From Secundilactobacillus folii (GTDB lineage Bacteria; Bacillota; Bacilli; Lactobacillales; Lactobacillaceae): a DNA stretch of 64,000 nt. The notes beneath the pieces are model-generated. The model ran no database searches. It was not told where the DNA came from and worked only from the letters and a program-made list of their open reading frames with translations. The DNA lies in contig NZ_WNJO01000008.1 of the NCBI RefSeq assembly GCF_009720675.1, positions 1-64,000 of the forward strand, written 5' to 3'. Position numbers and translations under genes: made by a program. Of this stretch, positions 8,653 to 16,494 are shown one piece after another; the stretch's first letter is position 1; every line of letters begins with the position of its first letter.

Positions 8653-8703
8653 ATTGGCTTGGCGTGGTTCATAGCTGAGTAAATCACGGAGGAATTGAGA
8701 AGA

Positions 8704-9978
8704 ATGGAAGATTTAAGGGCTTTACTGATGGCAGCGATTGAGGAGCGTCAGTCACTGTTAATAAACGATTTATCGCAGTTGGTGAAGTTTAAGACAGTCT
8801 CACCGCCGGCTCGAAATACGGTTGGTATTCAGGATTTCCTTGAAGAGGCCTTGCAGACAGTTGGGTTTGAGGTCAAGCAACAACCCTTTTATAAACGGGA
8901 TCGGTTGCTGTCAGCTAGGTTACCTGGTTATGATTCAATGACACATCGTAGCTTACTACTGAACGGTCACGTTGATGTGGCTGCTTTAACGGAAATGGGG
9001 CGTTGGCAAACCGATCCGTTTGAGCTGGTTGAACGTGGTGGACGGCTATATGGCCGCGGCGTCAGCGATATGAAGGGTGCCGTTGCCTGTTATTTGTATC
9101 TCTTTCAACTGCTGCAGGATTTAAATTTGCATCTGCCTGGAGACTTACTATTCCAATCAGTTGTGGGTGAAGAAGCAGGTGAAGCCGGAACGAAAACCCT
9201 GTTGAAACAGGGGGAAAGGGCTGACTTTGCAATTGTTGGTGATACTAGCGATATGGCATTTCAAGGCCAGGGTGGCGTGGTTACTGGGTGGATTACTTTA
9301 AAAAGTGCCCATACTTATCACGACGGCAATCGGGTCAATATGCTACGCGCAGGTGGCGGCATTAAGGCAGCCAGTATGGTCGAAAAATTGCCAGTAATTC
9401 TGGAAGCGTTGAGCAAATTAGAGCACCTGTGGGCGGTCATAAAGCAGTATCCAGGATTTTTACCAGGCACGAACACCATTAATCCGGCCTACGTTGAAGG
9501 GGGTATTCACCCAGCTTTTGTCGCCGATGAATGCCGATTATGGATCACCGTGCATTTCTATCCGGACGAAACCATTCAACAGGTGACTCAAGAAATTGAA
9601 GCGCAGGTTCGAGCAGCAGTTGTTGCTGATCCATGGTTATCAGATACCACGTTAACTTTTTCTTGGGGTGGGGAGTCGATGCTGGTAGATAAAGGTGAAG
9701 TCTTTCCACCGTTAGCAATCGATGAAGATTCACTGGCCGTTTCAACGTTAAAGGCCAGCCACGTGAAGGTGCTGGGGCAGGAACCTCAAATCAATATGTC
9801 AACTTCTGTTTCTGATGGTGGCTGGTTTGATTACTATCACATACCAGCAGTGGTCTACGGACCGGGAGAATTGGCTCAGGCGCACAGTGATAATGAGTCG
9901 GTTGAGCTACAGCAATTACTGGATTATACAAAAATCATTGCGGATTTTGTGTTGAACTGGTGCTCACAGGTTAAATAA
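8704..9978 (+). CDS. M20-family metallohydrolase, thiamine-salvage type (YlmB-like formylaminopyrimidine deformylase candidate)
   Basis: Dinuclear zinc hydrolase of the ArgE/DapE/YlmB group, 424 residues. Metal-ligand motifs: GHVDV, GRGVSDMKGA, GEEAGEAGT with the catalytic Glu, and a C-terminal His in AQAHSDN. Regulation by the upstream TPP riboswitch and the adjacent pyrimidine transporter gene point to salvage of the thiamine pyrimidine, the role of Bacillus YlmB (deformylation of N-formyl-4-amino-5-aminomethyl-2-methylpyrimidine). Start at ATG 8704, with GGAGG at 8688-8692; a TTG at 8695 is too close to the binding site. Deacylase or dipeptidase activity is the alternative from sequence alone. 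Confidence 0.82.
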   Translation: MEDLRALLMAAIEERQSLLINDLSQLVKFKTVSPPARNTVGIQDFLEEALQTVGFEVKQQPFYKRDRLLSARLPGYDSMTHRSLLLNGHVDVAALTEMGRWQTDPFELVERGGRLYGRGVSDMKGAVACYLYLFQLLQDLNLHLPGDLLFQSVVGEEAGEAGTKTLLKQGERADFAIVGDTSDMAFQGQGGVVTGWITLKSAHTYHDGNRVNMLRAGGGIKAASMVEKLPVILEALSKLEHLWAVIKQYPGFLPGTNTINPAYVEGGIHPAFVADECRLWITVHFYPDETIQQVTQEIEAQVRAAVVADPWLSDTTLTFSWGGESMLVDKGEVFPPLAIDEDSLAVSTLKASHVKVLGQEPQINMSTSVSDGGWFDYYHIPAVVYGPGELAQAHSDNESVELQQLLDYTKIIADFVLNWCSQVK

Positions 9979-9995
9979 CGAGAGGAATTAAGAGA

Positions 9996-10553
9996 ATGAA
10001 TAAAAAATTTCATCTACAAGATATCATTTTGATTACGATGATTGCCTTGATCTTCGGTGCTATTTTCGTGGGGACGGATTACATCTATAATATTTTGTCG
10101 ATTTTGGTCGGTCCATTTGCAAATGAGATTTTGTTTGGTTTGTGGATCATGGCTGGCCCACTGGCGATATACCTCACTCGAATTCCTGGTGCAGCTATCT
10201 TGGGGGAAGTTCTGGGAGCGGCGGCTGAAGTCATTTTTGGTGGCACATTTGGCGTGTCTGCGCTGCTTTCCGGCATCGTACAGGGTGTGGGAAGTGAAGC
10301 GGGATTTGCAATCTGGCGGTATCACAACTGGGGCTGGAAAAGTCTATTGACATCCTCGTTCACTACTACCGTCGTGGCATTTACTTACGAACTATTTCGG
10401 CTCGGCTACGTTAAATTTTCAATCGGTATGATCATTGCGCTGTTTGTTGTCCGGTTAATTTCGGTCTGCTTCTTTGGTGCAGTACTGGTTCACGGGGTAT
10501 TTTCTCTTCTTGCCCGTGCCCACGCACTGCGGCATTTAGACTCAGAGAAATAG
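9996..10553 (+). CDS. ykoE: YkoE-family ECF transporter substrate-binding membrane subunit (thiamine pyrimidine)
   Basis: 185 residues, about five to six membrane helices. Hallmarks of YkoE, the S component for hydroxymethylpyrimidine/thiamine precursors: GPFANEILFGLW, LTRIPGAAILGEVLGAAAE, and SGIVQGVGSEAGFAIWRY. The second gene of the TPP-riboswitch operon, 17 bases after the hydrolase. In Bacillus the partners YkoD (ATPase) and YkoC (membrane coupling protein) are encoded next to YkoE. Neither follows here, so the subunit may use the shared EcfA-EcfA'-EcfT module, or partner genes elsewhere. Confidence 0.88.
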   Translation: MNKKFHLQDIILITMIALIFGAIFVGTDYIYNILSILVGPFANEILFGLWIMAGPLAIYLTRIPGAAILGEVLGAAAEVIFGGTFGVSALLSGIVQGVGSEAGFAIWRYHNWGWKSLLTSSFTTTVVAFTYELFRLGYVKFSIGMIIALFVVRLISVCFFGAVLVHGVFSLLARAHALRHLDSEK

Positions 10554-10645
10554 TGAGACGAGTTAGTTGCACATCCACCAAAAAGCCGGTATTTTCTAAG
10601 TGTAATCAATCTCTTAACAGACCTACCTTGGAGGAGGAAAAGACC

Positions 10646-11005
10646 ATGCTGGATATTAAAAATTCAATTGAACGTTTGCAGTGGAATACAGAACATCATT
10701 TTTTACACATTCAAGCACAACACGAGTTCATGCGTGCCTTGGCGATTCAGTTTGAGTTGGGGTACACCGATTTCCGGGTGATTCAAATGACGTTACAGAT
10801 GGGCACGTCGCAGCATTCAGATATTTTAAAGCGTTTCACATCCGCGTATGAACAGATTTATCAATACGAATACGCCTTTGTTGCTGGCGGTTTAGAAGGC
10901 TTTAATGAGCAGTTTGGCAATCAAATGACAGCCTATGAAAAGGCCGAAAAGGAGATGCTAGCAGTCTTGGCTGAGGTTCAGGCTTTAGACCAGGCTGATC
11001 AGTAG
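10646..11005 (+). CDS. conserved-looking small protein of unknown function
   Basis: A 119-residue soluble, mostly helical acidic protein with no signal peptide or membrane segment and no motif I recognise. Start chosen at ATG 10646 because GGAGGAGG (10630-10637) precedes it; a longer in-frame start at 10553 overlaps the ykoE stop and encodes a Cys/Lys-rich stretch of non-protein character. It lies 92 bases after ykoE and ahead of a strong terminator, so it is probably the last gene of the TPP-regulated unit. The EHHF/AQHEF histidine cluster near residues 17-28 could bind metal, but that is a guess. Confidence 0.7.
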   Translation: MLDIKNSIERLQWNTEHHFLHIQAQHEFMRALAIQFELGYTDFRVIQMTLQMGTSQHSDILKRFTSAYEQIYQYEYAFVAGGLEGFNEQFGNQMTAYEKAEKEMLAVLAEVQALDQADQ

Positions 11006-11027
11006 GGGTGATAGTCAATATAGCTAT

Positions 11028-11074
11028 AAAAAGCCAGTTCAAGGCGGCGCCATTTAAACCTGTGCTGGCTTTTT
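11028..11074 (+). terminator. terminator of the TPP-regulated operon
   Basis: AAAAAGCCAG (11028-11037) pairs with CTGGCTTTTT (11065-11074). A-run and T-run flanks make it usable in both directions. Confidence 0.8.
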
Positions 11075-11508
11075 GAAATGGTTCTGCAGAGCCACCTCAA
11101 TTGAGCAGGTAAAAGGTTTGATCAGGTCTTTATGCTGTGTTGGAAGGAATCTTCATTGCTTATAAATCGTTTTTTATAGTTGCAGCATGATTTTAATGGC
11201 ATCACCTTGCACAAGGAGACGATAAATACGATTCAATTATGGTTAAGCTTAAATTGATCAATAATTTACAAATAGTCAAAAAATTAACTTGAGACTCAAA
11301 ATTAAATCGAATTATTGGCTGCCAAATATGTTATGATTTAGGTTAAAAGTGGTCGTTGTCAGTGATCGTACGGTATGTAATCAATTTGGTCATAGTCGAT
11401 TTTATAGTTTGTATAGCTGTGAAATGACGAATAAGCATTATTATATAAATATAAAACGGTAAAAGGGTATTTAAGAGTTAACTTTAAGTTAGTCTGGAGG
11501 TCAGAAGC
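11075..11508. other. intergenic region upstream of the SufT-like gene
   Basis: About 430 AT-rich bases with no supported gene. The last 100 bases contain TATAAAT-like stretches (for example near 11442-11456) that could serve as a -10 for the following gene, but no clear -35 is seen. Confidence 0.4.
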
Positions 11509-11841
11509 ATGGCAGAAGAAACTGACACACAATTATCACCACTGGAAAATGACGTTATGGACGCCTTAGAGAACGTTATCGATCCAGAACTGGGCATCGA
11601 TTTGGTTAATCTTGGACTGATCTATGGGATCAAAGTTGACGATGCAGGCAAGTGTGTTGTCACAATGACGTTAACAACTATGGGTTGCCCAATTGGGAAT
11701 TTGCTGGCTGATTCAATCACTGACGCCGTGAAGTCCGTTGCTGGTGTTACTGATTGTGATATCAACCTTGTCTGGGAGCCGGCCTGGACGATGGATCGGA
11801 TGAGTCGTTTTGCCAAAGTTGCTTTAGGGATTCATGGCTAG
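11509..11841 (+). CDS. MIP18/DUF59 family protein, SufT-like iron-sulfur assembly factor
   Basis: 110 residues. The family core is present: NVIDPELGIDLVNLGLIYGI, then TMTLTTMGCPI with its conserved Cys, and WEPAWTMDRMS. These proteins (PaaD/SufT/CIA2 group) help deliver Fe-S clusters to apoproteins in the cytoplasm. Strong CTGGAGG binding site before the ATG. The gene is separate from any suf operon and is followed after 27 bases by an Rgg-like regulator, which may be only a chance neighbour. Confidence 0.88.
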   Translation: MAEETDTQLSPLENDVMDALENVIDPELGIDLVNLGLIYGIKVDDAGKCVVTMTLTTMGCPIGNLLADSITDAVKSVAGVTDCDINLVWEPAWTMDRMSRFAKVALGIHG

Positions 11842-11868
11842 ATAAGAAAAAGATGGGATCGATGACAT

Positions 11869-12777
11869 ATGGATATCGATAAATTTGTTGCAAAGCGTAA
11901 AGCAACGCACATCTCACAAGTTAAAATGTGCGATGGCATTTGCACACAATCAACACTCAGCAAGTTCGAAAGTGGCGGTCATGTGCCCTCATTGTCGATC
12001 CTAAGTCAGTTATGCGCTCGGATCGGACTCACCATTGATGATTTAAGCGATTCCGATGGGATAACTGCCAATCAGATGCAGAGTAAGCTAGATGATCTTG
12101 AAGAACAAATAGCCTTGGAAGACTACCCCGAAGTACTGGCTGGCCTTAAAGAGATCAATGACGAGCAGCTGGAGTCAAGTCGGTTGCAAATGCAGTTTTA
12201 CTACCTACGTGGGTTTCTTGGGGCCGTGATCAACCAGCCCGCCGAAAAAGTACTGTATGACTTTTCACAAATTCTAAACGAGTTGGATGAATCTCACCAA
12301 ACCATTTTTACTCAGTTGGTTTTCATCGGTTCTGGCGTGCTGTATAACCGACGCAAACAGACGGATCGAGCAAATTTTTTCTTTCAAAAAGTTGAGACCT
12401 TTATCCGTCGTGTACAAGGGGCTCATAGGCAGCCTTTTGCGCATACGGACGTCAATTATCTGCGCTTGTTAACGCTGGTATTCTTCACTGCCGGTTACAA
12501 CAATAGTTGTCGTAGATTCGAACGGAGCGACCAATTAGTTAATCTTGGTATTAATATTTGCGCTCAGTATCACGTCACTTATTTTCTGCCAAGACTGAAA
12601 TTTTTGGCGGCGGAAAATGCGATTGAAGAAAAACAAGATGCTGCGGTTGTGGAACGGCTGATCAACGAAGTTCTGGCGTTTGCGCGCATCAATAACAGTC
12701 AGTTGATTCAGTTGAAAGCAGCAGCTTTGAATCTTCGGTATAAAAAGCGAGAACCCTTAGTGAATCTGATTGCTTAA
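11869..12777 (+). CDS. Rgg/RNPP-like transcriptional regulator (XRE helix-turn-helix plus helical repeats)
   Basis: 302 residues. Residues 1-60 form an XRE-type helix-turn-helix (STLSKFESGGHVPSLSILSQL), while the remainder is an all-helical domain with TPR-like periodicity, as in Rgg/PlcR/MutR regulators that bind short peptides or other ligands. No cognate short secreted peptide gene is seen next to it, so it could be an orphan receptor. Cytoplasmic. It ends just before a strong terminator and may be cotranscribed with the SufT-like gene 27 bases upstream. Confidence 0.8.
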   Translation: MDIDKFVAKRKATHISQVKMCDGICTQSTLSKFESGGHVPSLSILSQLCARIGLTIDDLSDSDGITANQMQSKLDDLEEQIALEDYPEVLAGLKEINDEQLESSRLQMQFYYLRGFLGAVINQPAEKVLYDFSQILNELDESHQTIFTQLVFIGSGVLYNRRKQTDRANFFFQKVETFIRRVQGAHRQPFAHTDVNYLRLLTLVFFTAGYNNSCRRFERSDQLVNLGINICAQYHVTYFLPRLKFLAAENAIEEKQDAAVVERLINEVLAFARINNSQLIQLKAAALNLRYKKREPLVNLIA

Positions 12778-12792
12778 TCATGGATTTTATCA

Positions 12793-12817
12793 GCGTACGT
12801 TGAGCGTGCGCTTTTTT
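12793..12817 (+). terminator. Rho-independent terminator
   Basis: GCGTACG (12793-12799) with CGTGCGC (12805-12811), loop of five bases, then TTTTTT. Confidence 0.85.
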
Positions 12818-12938
12818 GATGCACCAAAGCAATCTTGAAATGAATTTGATTAAATGATTGACAGCGGGTTAAATCGCTTGCAGGCCAGTATAAAATAAGC
12901 TATTCTCACTGTAATTAAAGCAATTAGGAGGCAACATT

Positions 12939-13160
12939 ATGGAATTAACTGAGACAGACTACACGATTTTAGATGCTATTGAATCTGGCAAGGTGGAACC
13001 CGGTACCAGTCCCCGGCACTTTGTTGATTATTGCGATAACAGTATCGGTGGTGACCCGCAACCCCTTATCGATAACGGTTATATTGATGCCGACCACTAC
13101 ATTAATGGTCTGACGGAAAAGGGTAAACAAGCACTTGCCGAACACAAACGTCAAAATTGA
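12939..13160 (+). CDS. small winged-helix-like protein, unknown function
   Basis: 73 residues, acidic, cytoplasmic. The segment LIDNGYIDADHYINGLTEKGKQAL reads like the third helix and wing of a winged-helix domain, so DNA binding or protein contact is possible. A good AGGAGG binding site precedes ATG 12939. First of three closely packed small genes; it overlaps the next by 26 bases. I do not recognise the family. Confidence 0.7.
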   Translation: MELTETDYTILDAIESGKVEPGTSPRHFVDYCDNSIGGDPQPLIDNGYIDADHYINGLTEKGKQALAEHKRQN

Positions 13161-13527
13161 TTTTAGTCATTTCGAAGGTGCTAAACGGCAGATCTTGATT
13201 CAACTTGAGCAATGGCACTGGCAAATTGCAATCGTGGAAAATAAGGTTCGAGAACAGCAGGATTTTGATACGGTCACTGCGGAGAGTCACCGCTTGCGGG
13301 AGGCGATTCGAGACCGATATCAAGCTAATGAAAAGCTGTCTAGGCGTGAACCGATGGCGGCACAGCGCCTGCACCGACGATATCTACAAGTGCTTTTAGA
13401 CTTATCAGCGGAGATTGTTTCCGTTCCCAGTCGGTCAATGGCCTATTATGATTTAGTCAGTTTTAAGGACCATTTACTTCGTGATATTGAATATATTCGC
13501 AGTACTGGTATGGAAAGGGAGAAGTAA
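13135..13527 (+). CDS. small helical protein, unknown function
   Basis: 130 residues, charged, predicted mostly helical with heptad-like stretches (REQQDFDTVTAESHRLREAI), soluble. TTG start at 13135 lies inside the end of the preceding gene, with AAGGG about ten bases upstream; this is the only plausible start. The overlap and the 2-base gap to the following gene indicate translational coupling. No family recognised. Confidence 0.65.
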   Translation: MPNTNVKIDFSHFEGAKRQILIQLEQWHWQIAIVENKVREQQDFDTVTAESHRLREAIRDRYQANEKLSRREPMAAQRLHRRYLQVLLDLSAEIVSVPSRSMAYYDLVSFKDHLLRDIEYIRSTGMEREK

Positions 13528-13529
13528 AG

Positions 13530-13796
13530 GTGCAGCTATTGATCAGTGATGTGTCGGAGTTGAAAATGCCCTCACGAGGACCAGAAATCAACGCTTTTTT
13601 AACGATGATCGGTTATCGTATTTGTGCGAAGGGTGAGGAGCTTCTATTAGCTAGCGATTATGGCCAATGGAACATAACGACGCCAGCCATCTTCATTCGC
13701 TATGATCGAGACCATTTTTTGAGTGTGCGTTTTGATTCCCGGAACATGGATCTGCCGTATTTAAAAAAGCTCAGGCAGCCGGGCTTGAGACATTAG
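13530..13796 (+). CDS. small protein, unknown function
   Basis: 88 residues, no signal peptide or membrane segment; the C-terminal end is basic. GTG start, two bases after the previous stop, with GGGAGAAG upstream. Alternating hydrophobic residues suggest a small beta-rich fold. Third member of a three-gene block between two terminator-bounded units; function unknown. Confidence 0.6.
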   Translation: MQLLISDVSELKMPSRGPEINAFLTMIGYRICAKGEELLLASDYGQWNITTPAIFIRYDRDHFLSVRFDSRNMDLPYLKKLRQPGLRH

Positions 13797-13882
13797 TAAT
13801 TAACCAAATGTATTAGGTTCAATAAATCTGAATCTCATTTTCTGCAGACCAACAGCCATTAATTTGAAGGAGTATGACAACA

Positions 13883-15751
13883 ATGGACATCACCATCATT
13901 GGCGCCGGCCCCCGAGGCATCATGACACTTGGCCGATTGATTGCTTGGCATGCCCAGGCACAAGTAAACATTAACGTGATCATTGTGGATCCGTTTCCCG
14001 TTGGTGGTCACGTTTGGCGCACTGATCAGCCACCGGAGCTGCTCATGAACACGCCCGCACAGCAAATCACGATTTATGCAGATGATTCTGTCCGGATGGC
14101 GGGCGCTAATTCCGTAACCGGTCCAAACTTAGCTGAATGGAGTGATTACTCCGACACGCCAGCGTTCATTAAAGCGCGGCACTTTTCAAATCAGGACTTT
14201 TTCTTAGCTCAAGTCAAAGCGCTTCAAGCTAACGATTATGCACCCAGAAACGTGTATGGAGTCTATCTGCAGTGGGCCTATGAAGATTTACTTAGTAAAC
14301 TACCGTCGTCATTTCAAGTTACTTTTAAACGGACTGAGGTGACGGCAATTAACCGGACTGCTAATGGTTATACTGTGCAGGCTGGAGAACAAAACTGGCC
14401 GGCTGACCAAGTGGTACTCACGATTGGCCACTATGTCATGCGGCCGACTGAAGAGGAACAGAAATTTCAGCGGACGGCGGCTGAAAACGGTGGTTTCTAC
14501 CTACCGCCTATCCTGCCTGGCGACGCTAATTTCAGTGCAATTGATGCAGGTGAGACCGTGTTGATGCGTGGTGTCGGACTGAGCTTTTACGATTACGTGG
14601 CAATGTTAACGGCCGGTCGTGGTGGCCAGTTTAGCCGCGCTGCAAATGGTCAGTTGGTTTACACACCCTCTGGCAATGAGCCGCGAGTCATTGCTGGTTC
14701 ACGTCGCGGCTTTCCGTACTATCCAAAAGGCTATAATCAAAAGGGATACGGTGAACAGGTGATGCCAGCCTTCTTAACTGATCAGCGAATGGTTGATCTG
14801 GCGGCTGATGGTGGCATCAGTGGTCAAAGCTTTTTTGACTTGTTGAAACGAGACGTTGAGTTGATCTATTATACTCGGCTGATCAAAGCCACTTATCCGC
14901 ATCTGGATGTTAAGGTGTTCGAAAAGGCGTTTACAACTGAGAGGGATCCGGAATCAGTCATCGCCCAGGCTGGTTTCAAACCTGAAGATCGGTTGAACTG
15001 GAATCGCTTGGTTGATCCTTTTTCTGATGTTATTCGTAATCAGCCAAAAATGATTCCTGATTGGCTTAAGCTACTAGTTACGGATGCGAAGCTAGGAACA
15101 AAGACTGGTCCGTTGACAAGTGGTCTTGAAGTTTTACGGGACCTTCGTGACCAGGTTCGGTTTGCAGTGGAACATAACCTGTTCAAACCGGATGATTATT
15201 TAAACTTTTTGCTGCGTTGGTACACACCGACTCAGGACTTTATGGCAGTCGGTCCGCCAGTGATTCGACTGGAACAATTGCAGGCACTAATGGCGGCTGG
15301 AATCGTTGAGTTTATGAAGCCCAATATGTCAGTGCGCGTCTCAAACGGTCGGTTTGTGGCTCAATCAGCTAATGATGAAACGATTTATTCTGCGCGGGTA
15401 CTGATTGAAGCACGGACTCCAGGAGTGGATGCGGCTCACAACGCTGATCCGGTACTTGAATCTCTGCTGGCTGCTGGATTAGCAGTTCCAGATCAACGAC
15501 GTCTGACGAATGGTAGTCAGTTTTTTACGCACGCAGTTAGCCTTGATCCTAAGACTGATCAATTAATGGATCACAATGGTCAGTCAGTAGTGGGACTTTA
15601 CCTGTTTGGCATTCCCAGCGAGGGGCTGCACTGGATGACGACTGCTAGTCCACGACCGGGTGTCAACGATGGCAACCTCATTGCAGCTGATCGGATTGCC
15701 CAACAAATCGTGACCGGAAGACACAATTTTGATGATCACTTGAACCAATGA
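13883..15751 (+). CDS. large FAD/NAD(P)-binding protein (NAD_binding_9-type)
   Basis: 622 residues. N-terminal dinucleotide fold IIGAGPRGIMTLGRL, then a FAD-contact region (GGHVWRTDQPPELLMNTPAQQ) and a second nucleotide site around VVLTIGHY. The C-terminal half contains a large insertion found in the FAD-NAD(P)-binding family of Lactobacillales and some actinobacteria, whose substrates are unknown. Related proteins include ornithine N-monooxygenase-like enzymes. Start taken at ATG 13883, with AAGGAG at 13867-13872; the ATG at 13874 is too close to that site. Stands alone, ending at its own terminator. Cytoplasmic oxidoreductase is as far as the sequence goes. Confidence 0.82.
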   Translation: MDITIIGAGPRGIMTLGRLIAWHAQAQVNINVIIVDPFPVGGHVWRTDQPPELLMNTPAQQITIYADDSVRMAGANSVTGPNLAEWSDYSDTPAFIKARHFSNQDFFLAQVKALQANDYAPRNVYGVYLQWAYEDLLSKLPSSFQVTFKRTEVTAINRTANGYTVQAGEQNWPADQVVLTIGHYVMRPTEEEQKFQRTAAENGGFYLPPILPGDANFSAIDAGETVLMRGVGLSFYDYVAMLTAGRGGQFSRAANGQLVYTPSGNEPRVIAGSRRGFPYYPKGYNQKGYGEQVMPAFLTDQRMVDLAADGGISGQSFFDLLKRDVELIYYTRLIKATYPHLDVKVFEKAFTTERDPESVIAQAGFKPEDRLNWNRLVDPFSDVIRNQPKMIPDWLKLLVTDAKLGTKTGPLTSGLEVLRDLRDQVRFAVEHNLFKPDDYLNFLLRWYTPTQDFMAVGPPVIRLEQLQALMAAGIVEFMKPNMSVRVSNGRFVAQSANDETIYSARVLIEARTPGVDAAHNADPVLESLLAAGLAVPDQRRLTNGSQFFTHAVSLDPKTDQLMDHNGQSVVGLYLFGIPSEGLHWMTTASPRPGVNDGNLIAADRIAQQIVTGRHNFDDHLNQ

Positions 15752-15810
15752 GGAAGATTAGAGCCATTTGTGAGAAAAAGTTCTTACTTAATTGAATTAA
15801 AAATACAAAT

Positions 15811-15854
15811 AGCACACCAACAAATTCGTAATGAATCAATCGGTGTGCTTTTTT
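15811..15854 (+). terminator. Rho-independent terminator
   Basis: AGCACACC (15811-15818) with GGTGTGCT (15842-15849), then TTTTTT. It overlaps the 3' end of the minus-strand reading frame that stops at 15836 and may serve both strands. Confidence 0.8.
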
Positions 15855-16063
15855 AAGTAGTTATTTAGGACTTGTTTCCAGTAGAAATCACATTTTATTT
15901 TGCCGTGGTTAGCTTCAGAATCGAGAGAATTTAAACTGAATGACACCCGGTAGAAGGGATCGTTAAAAGTTGATAAGGTCTCCATCCAAGCGAGCCCTTG
16001 ATCGGGGCTTAAAGATTTAAAGCTTTTTCGATACCTTATACGGTTTTTCTGGGCCAGCTTCAT
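15836..16063 (-). CDS. hypothetical protein, downstream half of an overlapping pair
   Basis: 75 residues starting with MKLAQKNRIRYRKSF, basic at the N-terminus and containing an aromatic-rich segment (FYRVSF). It overlaps the end of the upstream gene by 47 bases in the +1 frame and has no clear binding site. The upstream frame ends right after an A-run (T-run 16023-16027 on the + strand). A one-base change in that run would join both into one protein of about 138 residues, so this may be the displaced C-terminal half of one gene. Function unknown. Confidence 0.45.
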   Translation of the reverse strand: MKLAQKNRIRYRKSFKSLSPDQGLAWMETLSTFNDPFYRVSFSLNSLDSEANHGKIKCDFYWKQVLNNYLKKHTD

Positions 16064-16253
16064 TAGCGTGCGTAATTTCGTTGTCTGATAGGAAAATATC
16101 AAACTGCGTCTTACTGTCCATTCCCTTAACGACTAGCACGTGACCATCTTGAAGATGATTCTCCCGATAAATTTGGGCAGTTCGCACGGCTTCATCATAG
16201 TCGTGAAAGTTTGCGATTGAATCGCCTGGGTTGAAGAAAATTAAATTGTCCAT
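16017..16253 (-). CDS. small hypothetical protein
   Basis: 78 residues beginning MDNLIFFNPGDSIANF, acidic, with no membrane segment. ATG 16253 is preceded by AGAGGTGATTTC in the mRNA. The sequence looks like real coding DNA (FHDYDEAVRTAQIY region), but no family is recognised. Divergent from asnB. See the overlapping frame at 15836-16063, which may be its C-terminal continuation after a frameshift. Confidence 0.55.
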   Translation of the reverse strand: MDNLIFFNPGDSIANFHDYDEAVRTAQIYRENHLQDGHVLVVKGMDSKTQFDIFLSDNEITHANEAGPEKPYKVSKKL

Positions 16254-16390
16254 TGAAATCACCTCTATTCATGGTTTGGATACATTATACCGCAATCGCT
16301 TTCATTTTCCGAGTTTAAAGAAAACCTTACATGCTGTGACGTTTCCTAGTATTACAGCGTTTTTTTTGCTAAAATAAGTCTTGTTTTAAA

Positions 16391-16431
16391 TTGTCGTGAA
16401 AAGGATCAGAGAAACGATCCATTAACGACAA
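16391..16431 (+). promoter_or_regulatory. structured RNA leader of asnB
   Basis: TTGTCGT (16391-16397) pairs exactly with ACGACAA (16425-16431), and inside it GGATC (16403-16407) pairs with GATCC (16416-16420) across small internal loops. The hairpin sits about 65 bases before the asnB start and just after a TAAAAT -10-like element at 16370-16375. No T-run follows and no T-box motif is seen, so its role (stability, protein site, or none) is unknown. Confidence 0.5.
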
Positions 16432-16494
16432 TATCGACGTCGAATTTTGACGCTCGAGAAACCGTAAATAAATGGAATAAAGGGGATAAACTAC

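Noticed and set aside
11869-12777. Quorum-sensing pair with an adjacent short peptide gene
   Set aside because: No short hydrophobic secreted peptide with a binding site is seen on either side of the Rgg-like gene.
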